Positions 34,285-42,858 of a stretch of 64,000 nucleotides of DNA are shown piece by piece. The DNA is from JADCCX01 sp031431475 (GTDB lineage Bacteria; Pseudomonadota; Alphaproteobacteria; Rhizobiales; Beijerinckiaceae): assembly GCA_031431475.1 (NCBI GenBank), contig JANPDL010000025.1:186001-250000 (forward strand), given 5' to 3'. Numbering within the stretch: the stretch's first letter is position 1; each line of letters begins with the position of its first letter. The notes beneath the pieces were generated by a model. The model saw only the letters and a list, made by a program, of their open reading frames with translations, did no database searches and was not told the DNA's origin. A program made the position numbers and the translations under genes.

Positions 34285-34509
34285 CCCCCGCGACCCGTCG
34301 ACCGTTAAATTTCACCAAAAAGCCCGAAAAATAAAGCTCCCGCGCACTGTCTTTCCGCTTGACCCCCGGAAAATACCGTCTCACATTCACTTTTGAAGAA
34401 TTCGAAGGTTCGTGAGAGACTTCGGCAATTCCAAAAAAAAGACGGCAACAACCGCTTGTAAACCGGGCTGTGTCTTCATCGCATGCGGCCCCTGAGGAGG
34501 AGGACACTG

Positions 34510-34980
34510 ATGGCCACCGTATCCATGACGGTGAACGGCAAAGCTGTATCCGGCACCATCGAGCCGCGCACGCTTCTCGTTCAATTCCTGCGCGAAAATC
34601 TGCGCCTCACCGGCACCCATGTGGGCTGCGACACCTCGCAATGCGGCGCCTGCGTCGTGCATATCGACGGCAAGGCCGTCAAATCCTGCACCACCCTTGC
34701 ACTCACTTGTGAAGGGGCAACCGTCGTCACGATCGAGGGCCTGGCTAACGGCACCACGCTGCATCCCATGCAGGAGGCTTTCCGCGAGCATCACGGTCTG
34801 CAATGCGGCTATTGCACGCCGGGCATGATCATGGCTGCGGTCGATATGGTGAACCGCAAGGGCAACAAGCTCGACGAGCATACCATCCGCGATGAACTCG
34901 AAGGCAATATCTGCCGCTGCACTGGCTACCACAACATCGTCAAGGCCGTGGAAGCCGGCGCTGCCGCGATGGCGAAGTGA
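34510..34980 (+). CDS. coxS: CO dehydrogenase-type small subunit, two [2Fe-2S] clusters
   Basis: 156-residue iron-sulfur subunit of a molybdenum hydroxylase. The plant-type cluster motif CDTSQCGACVVHIDGK with a later Cys (KSC) and the second cluster motif CGYCTPGM then ICRCTGYHNI are complete. GAGGAGGAGG just before ATG 34510 is a very strong ribosome site; the frame extends nine codons further but that part contains the site itself. It passes electrons from the Mo centre (CoxL) to FAD (CoxM). First gene of the S-L-M order. Confidence 0.95.
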   Translation: MATVSMTVNGKAVSGTIEPRTLLVQFLRENLRLTGTHVGCDTSQCGACVVHIDGKAVKSCTTLALTCEGATVVTIEGLANGTTLHPMQEAFREHHGLQCGYCTPGMIMAAVDMVNRKGNKLDEHTIRDELEGNICRCTGYHNIVKAVEAGAAAMAK

Positions 34981-34994
34981 TCTCACTTCTCCCC

Positions 34995-35034
34995 GCTGCA
35001 AATCTTGTGCTGACTGCACAAGTTTGTCAGCAGC
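34995..35034 (+). other. Hairpin between coxS and coxL
   Basis: Inner stem CTTGTGC/GCACAAG (35004-35010 with 35016-35022) and outer stem GCTGC/GCAGC make a 40-base stem-loop 15 bases after coxS. No T tract follows, so mRNA processing or stabilisation is more likely than full termination. The rest of the 183-base gap holds no gene. Confidence 0.5.
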
Positions 35035-35163
35035 CGGGAAAAGGTGGCTGAACGTCAGTGAAGCCGGATGAGGGACCAGGTGAGTGCCCGCTGAGCGAAC
35101 TCACCAAGTTCCTAGCCCAATTTCCTATTCTGGAAAGAGGGAACAGAGACTGGGAGAGAGACC

Positions 35164-37536
35164 ATGAGCACACCGACCACAGGCATTGGCGCACCGGTAC
35201 GCCGCAAGGAAGACCACCGCTTCATCACCGGTAAGGGCAATTACACGGACGATATCAATCGTCACGGCCAGACCCATGCCTTCTTCGTGCGTTCGCCCCA
35301 TGCCCATGCAAACATCAAAAAAATCGACAGCAAAGCCGCGATGAAGATGCCTGGTGTTGTGGGCATCCTCACAGGTGTTGATCTCGCCGCCGACAAGGTG
35401 GGCGGGCTGATCTGCGGCTGGATGATCCATTCCAAGGATGGCTCGCCTATGAAAGCGGGTGCGCATCCAGCCCTTGCGGATGGCAAGGTTCGCTATGTGG
35501 GCGATCACGTCGCTGTCGTCATCGCCGAGACCATCGAGCAGGCACGCGACGCCGCCGAGAAAGTCGTGGTGGATTACGAAACGCTGCCAGCAGTTGTCGA
35601 TCTTGCGACCTCGACAGCCAAGGGCGTCTCTACAATCCACGATGTCGCGCCCGACAACGTGGTGTTCGACTGGCACCTCGGTGACAAGGCCGCGACGGAA
35701 GTCGCCTTCAAGGCCGCCAAGCATGTGACGAAGATTGATCTCGTCAACAACCGCCTCGTCCCCAACGCCATGGAGCCCCGCGCCGCCATCGGGGATTACG
35801 ATGCGGGCGAAGAGGCCTTCACGCTCTACACCACCAGCCAGAATCCGCATGTGGCACGGCTTATCCTGTCGGCCTTCATCGGCATCGCGCCGGAGCACAA
35901 GCTGCGGGTGATCGCGCCGGATGTGGGCGGCGGTTTCGGTTCCAAGATCTATGTCTATGCAGAAGAGACGGTCTGTGTGTGGGCCGCCAAGAAAGTGGGC
36001 CGCCCGGTGAAATGGGTGGCGGACCGCACGGAGGAATTCCTCTGCGTGGCCCATGGCCGGGATCACCTGACGCATGCCGAAATGGCAATGGACGCGGATG
36101 GCAAGATACTTGCTGTACGTGTGAAGACGCGCGCCAACCTGGGCGCATATCTCTCCACTTTCGCCTCAGCCGTGCCGACCTATCTCTATGCGCCACTGCT
36201 CTCTGGCCAGTACGATATCCCGGCGATCTATGCCGAAGTCGAAACAGTCTACACCAACACTGCGCCGGTCGATGCCTATCGCGGCGCAGGCCGTCCAGAA
36301 GCGACCTTCGTGGTGGAACGCCTCGTGGAATGCGCAGCACGTCAATTGGGTCAGGACCCGGCCAAATTCCGCATGAAGAACTTCATACGGAAATGGCCGC
36401 ATCAGACGCCTGTCATCATGATGTATGATGCGGGCGATTACGCGGGATCGATGAAGCAGGCATTGAAGCTCGCCGATGTCGCGGGTTTCGGCAAGCGCAA
36501 GCGTGACAGTGCCAAGAACGGCAAGCTACGTGGCTTGGGCTATTCAGCCTATATCGAGGCCTGCGGCATCGCGCCGTCGGCCGCTGTGGGTTCACTGGGA
36601 GCGGGCGTTGGCCTGTGGGAATCGGCGGAGGTTCGCGTCAATCCGGTCGGCACAGTGGAAGTGCTGACGGGTTCGCACAGTCACGGTCAGGGCCACGAAA
36701 CGACCTTCGCGCAGCTTGTCTCAGGCCGTCTTGGCATCCCGATCGAGCAGGTCGCCATCATCCACGGCGACACCGACAAGGTACAGATGGGCATGGGCAC
36801 CTACGGCTCGCGCTCCGGCGCGGTCGGCATGTCCGCCATTGTCAAGGCTCTGGACAAGGTGGAGGCCAAGGCGAAAAAAGTGGCGGCACTCTGCATGGAA
36901 GCAGCTGAAGCCGACATCGACTTCAAGGACGGGCGCTTCACCGTGAAGGGCACGGATAAGTCCATGGCCTTCGGGGAAGTTGCGCTGCAGGCTTATGTCG
37001 CGCACAAGTTCACGGGCGAACAGCTGGAGCCGGGCCTGAAGGAAGGCGCGTTCTACGATCCGACGAACTTCACCTTCCCGGCTGGTGTGCACATCTGCGA
37101 GGTCGAGATCGATCCCGATACCGGTGTGACGAAAGTCGAGAAATGGACCGCAGTCGATGATTTCGGCACCATCATCAATCCGATGATTGTGGAAGGTCAG
37201 GTCCACGGCGGCATCGCCCAGGGCATTGGACAGGCGCTGCACGAAGGCACGGTCTATGACAAGAACGGCCAGCTGCTGACGGCATCCTTCATGGACTACG
37301 GCATGCCGCGCGCCGACGACCTGCCGTCCTACAGCCTGGGCTTTAACTCGACAGCGGCACCGTCCAATCCGCTCGGCATCAAGGGCTGCGGCGAGGCGGG
37401 AGCGATTGCGGCACCACCCGCAGTGATCAACGCGATCACGGATGCGCTGGGCCACGAGGACATTGCGATGCCAGCCACACCACAGGCGGTCTGGCGTGCA
37501 GCGCAGAAGACGATCAAGAAAATGGCAGCGGAATAA
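35164..37536 (+). CDS. coxL: CO dehydrogenase-type large subunit, form II
   Basis: 790-residue molybdopterin-binding catalytic subunit. The active-site loop is AYRGAGR (residues 371-377), the form II pattern, instead of AYXCSFR of true aerobic CO dehydrogenase, which carries the Cys bound to copper. Other blocks are GGGFGSK, GQGHETTFAQLVSGRLG (Mo-cofactor contact) and KGCGEAGAIAAPPAV with the catalytic Glu. GGGAGAGAGACC precedes the ATG. Form II enzymes oxidise CO poorly or act on other substrates, so the natural substrate is open. Confidence 0.94.
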   Translation: MSTPTTGIGAPVRRKEDHRFITGKGNYTDDINRHGQTHAFFVRSPHAHANIKKIDSKAAMKMPGVVGILTGVDLAADKVGGLICGWMIHSKDGSPMKAGAHPALADGKVRYVGDHVAVVIAETIEQARDAAEKVVVDYETLPAVVDLATSTAKGVSTIHDVAPDNVVFDWHLGDKAATEVAFKAAKHVTKIDLVNNRLVPNAMEPRAAIGDYDAGEEAFTLYTTSQNPHVARLILSAFIGIAPEHKLRVIAPDVGGGFGSKIYVYAEETVCVWAAKKVGRPVKWVADRTEEFLCVAHGRDHLTHAEMAMDADGKILAVRVKTRANLGAYLSTFASAVPTYLYAPLLSGQYDIPAIYAEVETVYTNTAPVDAYRGAGRPEATFVVERLVECAARQLGQDPAKFRMKNFIRKWPHQTPVIMMYDAGDYAGSMKQALKLADVAGFGKRKRDSAKNGKLRGLGYSAYIEACGIAPSAAVGSLGAGVGLWESAEVRVNPVGTVEVLTGSHSHGQGHETTFAQLVSGRLGIPIEQVAIIHGDTDKVQMGMGTYGSRSGAVGMSAIVKALDKVEAKAKKVAALCMEAAEADIDFKDGRFTVKGTDKSMAFGEVALQAYVAHKFTGEQLEPGLKEGAFYDPTNFTFPAGVHICEVEIDPDTGVTKVEKWTAVDDFGTIINPMIVEGQVHGGIAQGIGQALHEGTVYDKNGQLLTASFMDYGMPRADDLPSYSLGFNSTAAPSNPLGIKGCGEAGAIAAPPAVINAITDALGHEDIAMPATPQAVWRAAQKTIKKMAAE

Positions 37537-37553
37537 GGCGAGGGAGAACCACC

Positions 37554-38357
37554 ATGTACGATTTCAAATATCACCGCGCAACCTCGGCCCGGCAGGCGGC
37601 CAATCTTCTGGCCAAGGCCGATGATGCCAAGCTGCTGGCTGGTGGCCAGACGCTTTTGCCCACCATGAAGAACCGATTGGCAAGCCCGGCCAATATCATC
37701 GACCTCAGCAAGGTCGATGATCTCAAGGGCATCGAGGTCAAGGGCAAGAATATCGTCATTGGCGCGATGACGACGCATGCCGAAGTGGCGGGTTCGGCCC
37801 ATGTGAAGCAGCATCTTCCCGGCCTCGCAGCTTTGGCGGAAGGCATCGGCGATCCGCATGTGCGCCACCGTGGCACCATCGGCGGCTCGGTCGCCAACAA
37901 CGATCCGGCGGCGGATTATCCCGCTGGCCTGATGGCTTTGGGTGCAACCATCGTCACCAACAAGCGCAAAGTTCCGGCGGATGAGTTCTTCCAGGGCATG
38001 TTCGCGACGGCGCTGGCCGATGGCGAAATGATCACCAAGGTGGTCGTGCCGGTGTCCTCGAAATTTGCCTACGCCAAGTTCCCCAACCCGGCCTCGCGTT
38101 ATGCGCTGGTGGGTGTCGCAGTCGCCAAGAAAGGTTCCGCCGTTCGGGTCGCCGTTACGGGTGCCGGAGAGAATGGCGTGTTCCGCTGGAAAGATGCCGA
38201 GACGGCATTGTCTGCCCGGTTCAACACCAAATCCGTCGATGGCCTCAAGGCTGCCGCCAAGGGCCTCAACGGCGATATCCACGCCTCTGCAGAGTATCGC
38301 GCCCACCTCATCGGCGTGATGGCGAAGCGGGCTGTGGCTAGCGCGACAGCGAAGTAA
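37554..38357 (+). CDS. coxM: CO dehydrogenase-type medium subunit, FAD-binding
   Basis: 267-residue flavoprotein of the molybdenum hydroxylase complex. FAD-binding motifs are AGGQTLLPTMKNRL and TIGGSVANNDPAADYPAGL, and the C-terminal CO-dehydrogenase flavoprotein domain is present (KFPNPASRYALVGVAVAKKG). It lies 17 bases after coxL with a GGAGAA ribosome site. The S-L-M order matches form II operons; form I operons run M-S-L. Confidence 0.94.
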   Translation: MYDFKYHRATSARQAANLLAKADDAKLLAGGQTLLPTMKNRLASPANIIDLSKVDDLKGIEVKGKNIVIGAMTTHAEVAGSAHVKQHLPGLAALAEGIGDPHVRHRGTIGGSVANNDPAADYPAGLMALGATIVTNKRKVPADEFFQGMFATALADGEMITKVVVPVSSKFAYAKFPNPASRYALVGVAVAKKGSAVRVAVTGAGENGVFRWKDAETALSARFNTKSVDGLKAAAKGLNGDIHASAEYRAHLIGVMAKRAVASATAK

Positions 38358-38370
38358 TGGACAGGGCTCG

Positions 38371-38958
38371 GTGGCAGGGATTCCCGAGTTCCTGCTGACT
38401 TCTTTCCTGATCGAACTCACGCCCGGCCCCAACATGGCCTGGCTTGCGGCCCTAGCGCTTTCAAAGGGCCGCAAGCTAGCGCTGATCGCCGTGGCAGGCG
38501 TAGCGAGCGGGCTGGCGCTTCTGGGAGGCCTCGCGGCCATTGGCCTTGGCGCGGTGGTGGCAGCCTCGCCGTGGCTTTACCTGACGATCCGTACCTTTGG
38601 CTTTTTTTATCTGCTCTGGCTTGCGTGGCAGACTTGGCAGCCAGCTTCGCCCGACGAGGGCGGCTTCGGCTCGTTCCGTGACGGGCTCGTGACCAATCTG
38701 CTCAATCCGAAAGCCGGACTCTTCTACATCGCCGTGCTGCCGACCTTCATCGATCCGGCGTCAGGACCGGTGTTGAACCAGACGCTCACCCTCGTCATCG
38801 GCTATGTAGCCGTGGCGACCGCCGTCCACGCAGCTATTGTAATTTTCGCCGCCAGCCTGCGGAAAGCGCTCGTCGCAGACGGTAGCATCCAGATCGTGCG
38901 GCGTGGGTTGGCACTCGGGCTCGTTGCGGTGGCTCTATGGTTTTTCTGGAAGACGTGA
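38371..38958 (+). CDS. LysE/RhtB-family amino acid exporter
   Basis: 195-residue inner-membrane exporter with about six helices. The N-terminal LIELTPGPNMAWLAALALSKGRK is the LysE/RhtB signature, and TNLLNPKAGLFYIAVLPTF is the second conserved block. It starts with GTG 13 bases after coxM, so it is probably on the cox transcript, although a link to CO dehydrogenase is not obvious. The solute is unknown. Confidence 0.88.
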   Translation: MAGIPEFLLTSFLIELTPGPNMAWLAALALSKGRKLALIAVAGVASGLALLGGLAAIGLGAVVAASPWLYLTIRTFGFFYLLWLAWQTWQPASPDEGGFGSFRDGLVTNLLNPKAGLFYIAVLPTFIDPASGPVLNQTLTLVIGYVAVATAVHAAIVIFAASLRKALVADGSIQIVRRGLALGLVAVALWFFWKT

Positions 38959-38961
38959 GCC

Positions 38962-39315
38962 TCAGTAGAAAAAGCGTTCCTCGGCAATCTTGCCTTCCTT
39001 AACCGTATAGAGTCCGACTTCCTGCATCTGCATGCGCTGGCCGGTTTCCTTGGTCGTTATGTCCATAGCGAAGCGTACTGTGAATTGATTTCCGTTCACG
39101 TAAGGCCCTTCCGCCGTCACGCTGTGCACCTCATGTGCGCCATACCACCAGTCGCTTTTGGCTTGCACGGCGGCGGCACCCTCAACCCGGGCCATGGGGC
39201 CTTCCATGGCTTCGATGCTAACAATGTTGGACGCGTTGAACTTCTTCGCGGCATCCGTGTGGTCACCGATCTTCAGCATGTCGGTGAAGGCTTTTGCGGT
39301 TTCGGAATTGGTCAT
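38962..39315 (-). CDS. SnoaL-like (NTF2-fold) protein
   Basis: 117-residue protein with the pattern of the SnoaL-like polyketide-cyclase / NTF2 fold: a short helix pair (TAKAFTDMLKIGDHTDAAKKF) then strands (IVSIEAMEG, VHSVTAEGPYVNGNQFTVRF, MQMQEVGLYTVKEGKIAEERFFY). An AGGAG-like site precedes the ATG. It lies convergent to the LysE gene, so it interrupts the cox gene group on the other strand. Function unknown; this fold includes hydrolases and isomerases. Confidence 0.8.
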   Translation of the reverse strand: MTNSETAKAFTDMLKIGDHTDAAKKFNASNIVSIEAMEGPMARVEGAAAVQAKSDWWYGAHEVHSVTAEGPYVNGNQFTVRFAMDITTKETGQRMQMQEVGLYTVKEGKIAEERFFY

Positions 39316-39500
39316 GACGGGTCTCCTTTTGAAAGCCGGTGTTCTATATTTGTTCTATATCGATTGATTGTCAAGCCGACGGATAGCCCTTCAACAAAGC
39401 AAAGCCCTCCTTGCTCCAGTTATCTCTTCAAATCAGGCGAAGTCGTGTTAAATCTGCATTCCGCTACGGCTACACCGCATCGGAATAACAGGATGCCGAT

Positions 39501-39872
39501 TTGTCCGAGACGCCGCCCTTCATGCAATCCCCACTTGAGGCCATCCGGGCGCCTTCCGTTCGCAAGCCGACGCCGGACGAGCTGAAGCAGCTGACCTGGC
39601 TTCGAAAGGCCTTGCGTCTGCATCTGGTGCCTGACCGCGCTGCAGCGCTGATTGATCTGGGCGAGCGCCATGACGGCGATGACGTTCAAGTACTAGAACT
39701 TGAAAAGGGTTTCTGGAAGATCAGCTTTGTAGAGCGTGGCCAGGCGCAGAAGGGTAGTGCATGCTACTTTGAAAGCGCATACAACGCCACGCACCATCTC
39801 TTCTGGCAGATGACCTCGGCGCGAGTGCCGATCAGCTTCCAGCTCGATACCTGCGATCCGAAGCCTTATTGA
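39501..39872 (+). CDS. Conserved-looking protein of unknown function ahead of coxD
   Basis: 123-residue protein without signal or membrane segment. I do not recognise the family. It starts with TTG at 39501 (AGGA 8 bases upstream), or with ATG at 39522. Notable are an Arg/Leu-rich helix (TWLRKALRLHLVPDRAAAL), an acidic middle (ERHDGDDVQVLELEKGFW) and a Trp/Phe-rich end. It ends 7 bases before the likely coxD start, so it is the first gene of the maturation operon and a candidate accessory factor. Confidence 0.65.
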   Translation: MSETPPFMQSPLEAIRAPSVRKPTPDELKQLTWLRKALRLHLVPDRAAALIDLGERHDGDDVQVLELEKGFWKISFVERGQAQKGSACYFESAYNATHHLFWQMTSARVPISFQLDTCDPKPY

Positions 39873-39879
39873 GGTGACT

Positions 39880-40800
39880 TTGAAATCTCTCCCTATCTCC
39901 ATCGACGCCACCGCCGATCTCCTCTCATCCGCCAGCTACATCGCCGACCGGTCGCTCGCCACCGTACTCTTCCTGTCGCTGCGCATGGGCCGCCCGCTCT
40001 TTCTCGAAGGCGAGGCGGGTGTCGGCAAGACCGAGATCGCCAAGGTTCTCGCCTCGGCGCTTGGGCGCAAGCTGATCCGCCTGCAATGTTACGAAGGCCT
40101 CGACGTCGCCTCCGCCGTTTATGAATGGAATTATGCAGGCCAGATGATGGCCATCCGTCTGGCGGAAGCGGCAGGCGACCGGGACCGCACGGCGCTGCAA
40201 TTCGATGTCTTCTCCGAGCGTTATCTGATCAAGCGGCCCCTGTTGCAGGCGCTGGAGGATGACGGCTCCGGCCCGCCCGTGCTGCTGATCGACGAACTGG
40301 ACCGCACGGATGAAGCCTTTGAGGCTTTCCTGCTGGAAGTGCTGTCCGACTTCCAGATCACGGTGCCGGAGATGGGCACGATCAAGGCGAAAGCGCCACC
40401 CATCGTCATCATCACCTCCAATCGCACGCGCGAAATCCACGACGCCCTCAAGCGCCGTTGTCTCTACCACTGGGTGGATTACCCCGACGCCGCTCGCGAA
40501 CTTGCCATCGTGAAGGCGAAGGCTCCGCAGGCACCGCTCAAGCTCACGAGGCAGATCGTCAGCTTCGTTCAGCGCATCCGGCAGGAGGACCTGTTCAAAT
40601 CACCGGGCGTGGCCGAAACGCTGGACTGGGCAACGGCGCTGGTGGAACTCGATGCCGTGGCGCTCGATCCGGCGATGGTCAGCGATACGCTGGGCGTGCT
40701 GCTGAAATACCAGGATGATATCGCGAAGATGCAGGGCTCGAAGATGAAGGAGATTCTGGATCAGGTTAAGGCAGAGATGAAGGCGGAGACAAAAGGGTGA
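39880..40800 (+). CDS. coxD: MoxR-type AAA+ ATPase (CoxD-like)
   Basis: About 306 residues. Walker A is GEAGVGKTE and Walker B is LLIDELDR, followed by sensor NRTREIHDALKRRCLYHW. In CO dehydrogenase maturation, CoxD partially unfolds or activates the large subunit for active-site assembly, working with the VWA protein CoxE. GAGG at 39871-39874 fits the TTG start at 39880; a GTG at 39874 overlaps that site and is less likely. Its stop overlaps the next GTG start. Confidence 0.9.
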   Translation: MKSLPISIDATADLLSSASYIADRSLATVLFLSLRMGRPLFLEGEAGVGKTEIAKVLASALGRKLIRLQCYEGLDVASAVYEWNYAGQMMAIRLAEAAGDRDRTALQFDVFSERYLIKRPLLQALEDDGSGPPVLLIDELDRTDEAFEAFLLEVLSDFQITVPEMGTIKAKAPPIVIITSNRTREIHDALKRRCLYHWVDYPDAARELAIVKAKAPQAPLKLTRQIVSFVQRIRQEDLFKSPGVAETLDWATALVELDAVALDPAMVSDTLGVLLKYQDDIAKMQGSKMKEILDQVKAEMKAETKG

Positions 40801-41285
40801 GCAATCGCTCCTGCGGCTCCTGCACACTCTGCTGCAAGCTCTTCCCCGTGCCGGAACTAGCAAAGCCGTCCGGCCGCTGGTGCCAGCACATCGCCCAAGG
40901 GCGCGGCTGCGGCATCCACGAGACACGACCGCCGGTGTGTCGCGCCTTCTGGTGCCAGTGGATCGAGAACGATGAACTCGGGCCTGAATGGAAGCCGGAG
41001 GTTTCGAAATTCGTGCTTTCAATCTATCCCGGTTCCAATTCGCTGGCTGTGACGGTTGATCCCACTTCTCCTGCAAACTGGCGCAAGGAGCCGTATATCT
41101 CGGGGCTGCGCCGGTTTGCGGCTGCGGCGCTGGCGCAGGGTGATCAGGTGATCGTTTTCAGGGGAGATATGGGAACCGCCGTGCTGCCCGATGGCGAGAT
41201 GGAACTGGGGCAGATTGCGCCGGGGGATCGGATCATCACGCGGAAGCGCGGCAATGAGTACGGCGTGGAGGTGCGGCGGTCATGA
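40797..41285 (+). CDS. YkgJ-like cysteine-cluster protein
   Basis: 162-residue soluble protein. The N-terminal CGSCTLCCKLF, with further Cys in WCQHIAQGRGCGIH and PPVCRAFWCQW, matches the YkgJ-type zinc/iron-chelating domain (about eight Cys in the first 55 residues). The C-terminal half has no recognised family. It sits between coxD and coxE with 4-base overlaps at both ends (GTGA and ATGA), so it is translated with them and is a good candidate for metal handling during enzyme maturation; that role is inference. Confidence 0.82.
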   Translation: MSNRSCGSCTLCCKLFPVPELAKPSGRWCQHIAQGRGCGIHETRPPVCRAFWCQWIENDELGPEWKPEVSKFVLSIYPGSNSLAVTVDPTSPANWRKEPYISGLRRFAAAALAQGDQVIVFRGDMGTAVLPDGEMELGQIAPGDRIITRKRGNEYGVEVRRS

Positions 41286-42496
41286 CCACTCAGCCCCTCA
41301 CCCCCGGCCATATCGCCGACAACATCGCCTTCTTCGCCCGCGCGCTGCGCACCGCCGGTATCCCTGTCGGCCCCCGCACCGTGATCGATGCTGTCGAGGC
41401 CGTGCAGGTCGCGGGTATTGGCGGGCGGGAGGACCTTTACTGGACGCTGCACAGCGTTTTCGTCACGAAGCGCGACCAGTCCATTCTGTTCGATCAGGCG
41501 TTCCGGCTGTTCTGGCGGCGGCGCAGCCTGATCGAGAAGATGATCCAGATGCTCTCGCCCTATTCGCCGCTGAAGAAGGAGAGCAATGAGCCCAAACCAC
41601 TGGCGCGCGTTTCGGATGCGATGTTCGGAGGCGTGCAGGACCGGGAGGTGAAGGAAAAGCCGAAGATCGAGCTCGATGCGACGATGACCATGTCCGATGC
41701 CGAGGTTTTCCGCTCGCGCGATTTCGAACGCATGACCGCGCTGGAGATCGCCGAGGCCAAGCGCGAGATCGCGAATCTGGTGCTGCCGCTCGATCATGTC
41801 ACGACGCGGCGCTGGACGCCCTCGGCCCATGGCCGCTGTCTCGATCCGCGCCGCACGCTTCGCGCCTCCATGCGTGGCGGTGGAGCGTTGATCGATCTCA
41901 AGTTCCGGTCGCATCAGGTGAAGCGCCCGCCCATTGTCGCAATCTGCGATATTTCAGGGTCGATGGGCGATTACAGCCGCATCTTCCTGCACTTTCTGCA
42001 CGCGCTGTCTAAGTCGGGCCGCAAGGTGCATTCCTTCCTCTTCGCCACGGAACTGACCAACATCAGCCGCATGCTGCGCACCAGCAAAGACCCGGAGATT
42101 GCTCTGCAGGAATGTGGCAAATCAGTGCGAGACTGGGATGGCGGCACGCGCATCTCCACGGCGCTGGAGAGTTTCAACAAGCGCTGGGCGCGCCGCGTTT
42201 TGACGGGCGGTGCCGTCGTGCTGTTCATCTCCGACGGGCTGGAGCGCCAGCTGGACGAGGCGCTGCCCCGCGAGATGGCACGCCTGCAACGCTCGTCGCG
42301 TAAGCTGATCTGGCTGAACCCTCTGCTGCGCTATGACGGCTTCGAGGCAAAAGCCTCCGGCGTGCGGGCACTGCTGCCGTATGTGGATGAATTCCGCTCG
42401 ATCCATTCGCTCAACAGCATGAAACAGCTGTGCGATGCCATTTCTGCGGAGGGAAGCGCTGAAGCTGATCCGAAGCGGTGGTTGAACGCAGCGTGA
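41282..42496 (+). CDS. coxE: VWA-domain protein, CoxE-like
   Basis: 404-residue cytoplasmic protein. The C-terminal von Willebrand A domain carries the MIDAS motif DISGSM (within AICDISGSMGDYSRIF) and a later TGGAVVLFISDGLERQ block. It is the usual partner of the MoxR ATPase CoxD. The N-terminal half is helical (IAFFARALRTAGIPVGPRTV) as in CoxE. It overlaps the cysteine-cluster gene by 4 bases. Confidence 0.9.
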   Translation: MTTQPLTPGHIADNIAFFARALRTAGIPVGPRTVIDAVEAVQVAGIGGREDLYWTLHSVFVTKRDQSILFDQAFRLFWRRRSLIEKMIQMLSPYSPLKKESNEPKPLARVSDAMFGGVQDREVKEKPKIELDATMTMSDAEVFRSRDFERMTALEIAEAKREIANLVLPLDHVTTRRWTPSAHGRCLDPRRTLRASMRGGGALIDLKFRSHQVKRPPIVAICDISGSMGDYSRIFLHFLHALSKSGRKVHSFLFATELTNISRMLRTSKDPEIALQECGKSVRDWDGGTRISTALESFNKRWARRVLTGGAVVLFISDGLERQLDEALPREMARLQRSSRKLIWLNPLLRYDGFEAKASGVRALLPYVDEFRSIHSLNSMKQLCDAISAEGSAEADPKRWLNAA

Positions 42497-42534
42497 GAAA
42501 AGCCCACATTGAGCATCCAACGCCTGAGGTCCCC

Positions 42535-42858
42535 ATGCTCACGACCGATACCGACATTCTCTCCACCGCCGAGGCCTGGCACCGCGCAGGCCGGGGCGTC
42601 GCCATCGCCACCGTCGTCGAGACTTGGGGTTCCGCGCCGCGTCCCGTTGGCTCGCATCTGGTGATTGACGGGGAGGGCAATTTTCTCGGTTCCGTCTCCG
42701 GCGGCTGCGTCGAGGGCGCGGTCGTGGAGGAGGCGGTGGACGTGATCGGGAGCGGCAAGGCGAAGACGTTGTCCTTTGGCGTCGCCGACGAGACTGCTTG
42801 GCGCGTCGGGCTCTCCTGCGGTGGCAGGATCAGTGTTTATGTGGAGCCGGTGGCGTGA
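42535..42858 (+). CDS. XdhC/CoxI-type maturation protein, N-terminal half
   Basis: 107 residues matching the N-terminal XdhC_CoxI domain: VAIATVVETWGSAPRPVGSH, then FLGSVSGGCVEGAVVEEA. XdhC proteins bind the molybdenum cofactor and drive its sulfuration and insertion. The start at ATG 42535 has TGAGG upstream; a GTG at 42478 inside coxE is possible but unlikely. Here the protein ends where the usual XdhC Rossmann part would begin; that part is the next gene, overlapping by 4 bases. Confidence 0.88.
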   Translation: MLTTDTDILSTAEAWHRAGRGVAIATVVETWGSAPRPVGSHLVIDGEGNFLGSVSGGCVEGAVVEEAVDVIGSGKAKTLSFGVADETAWRVGLSCGGRISVYVEPVA

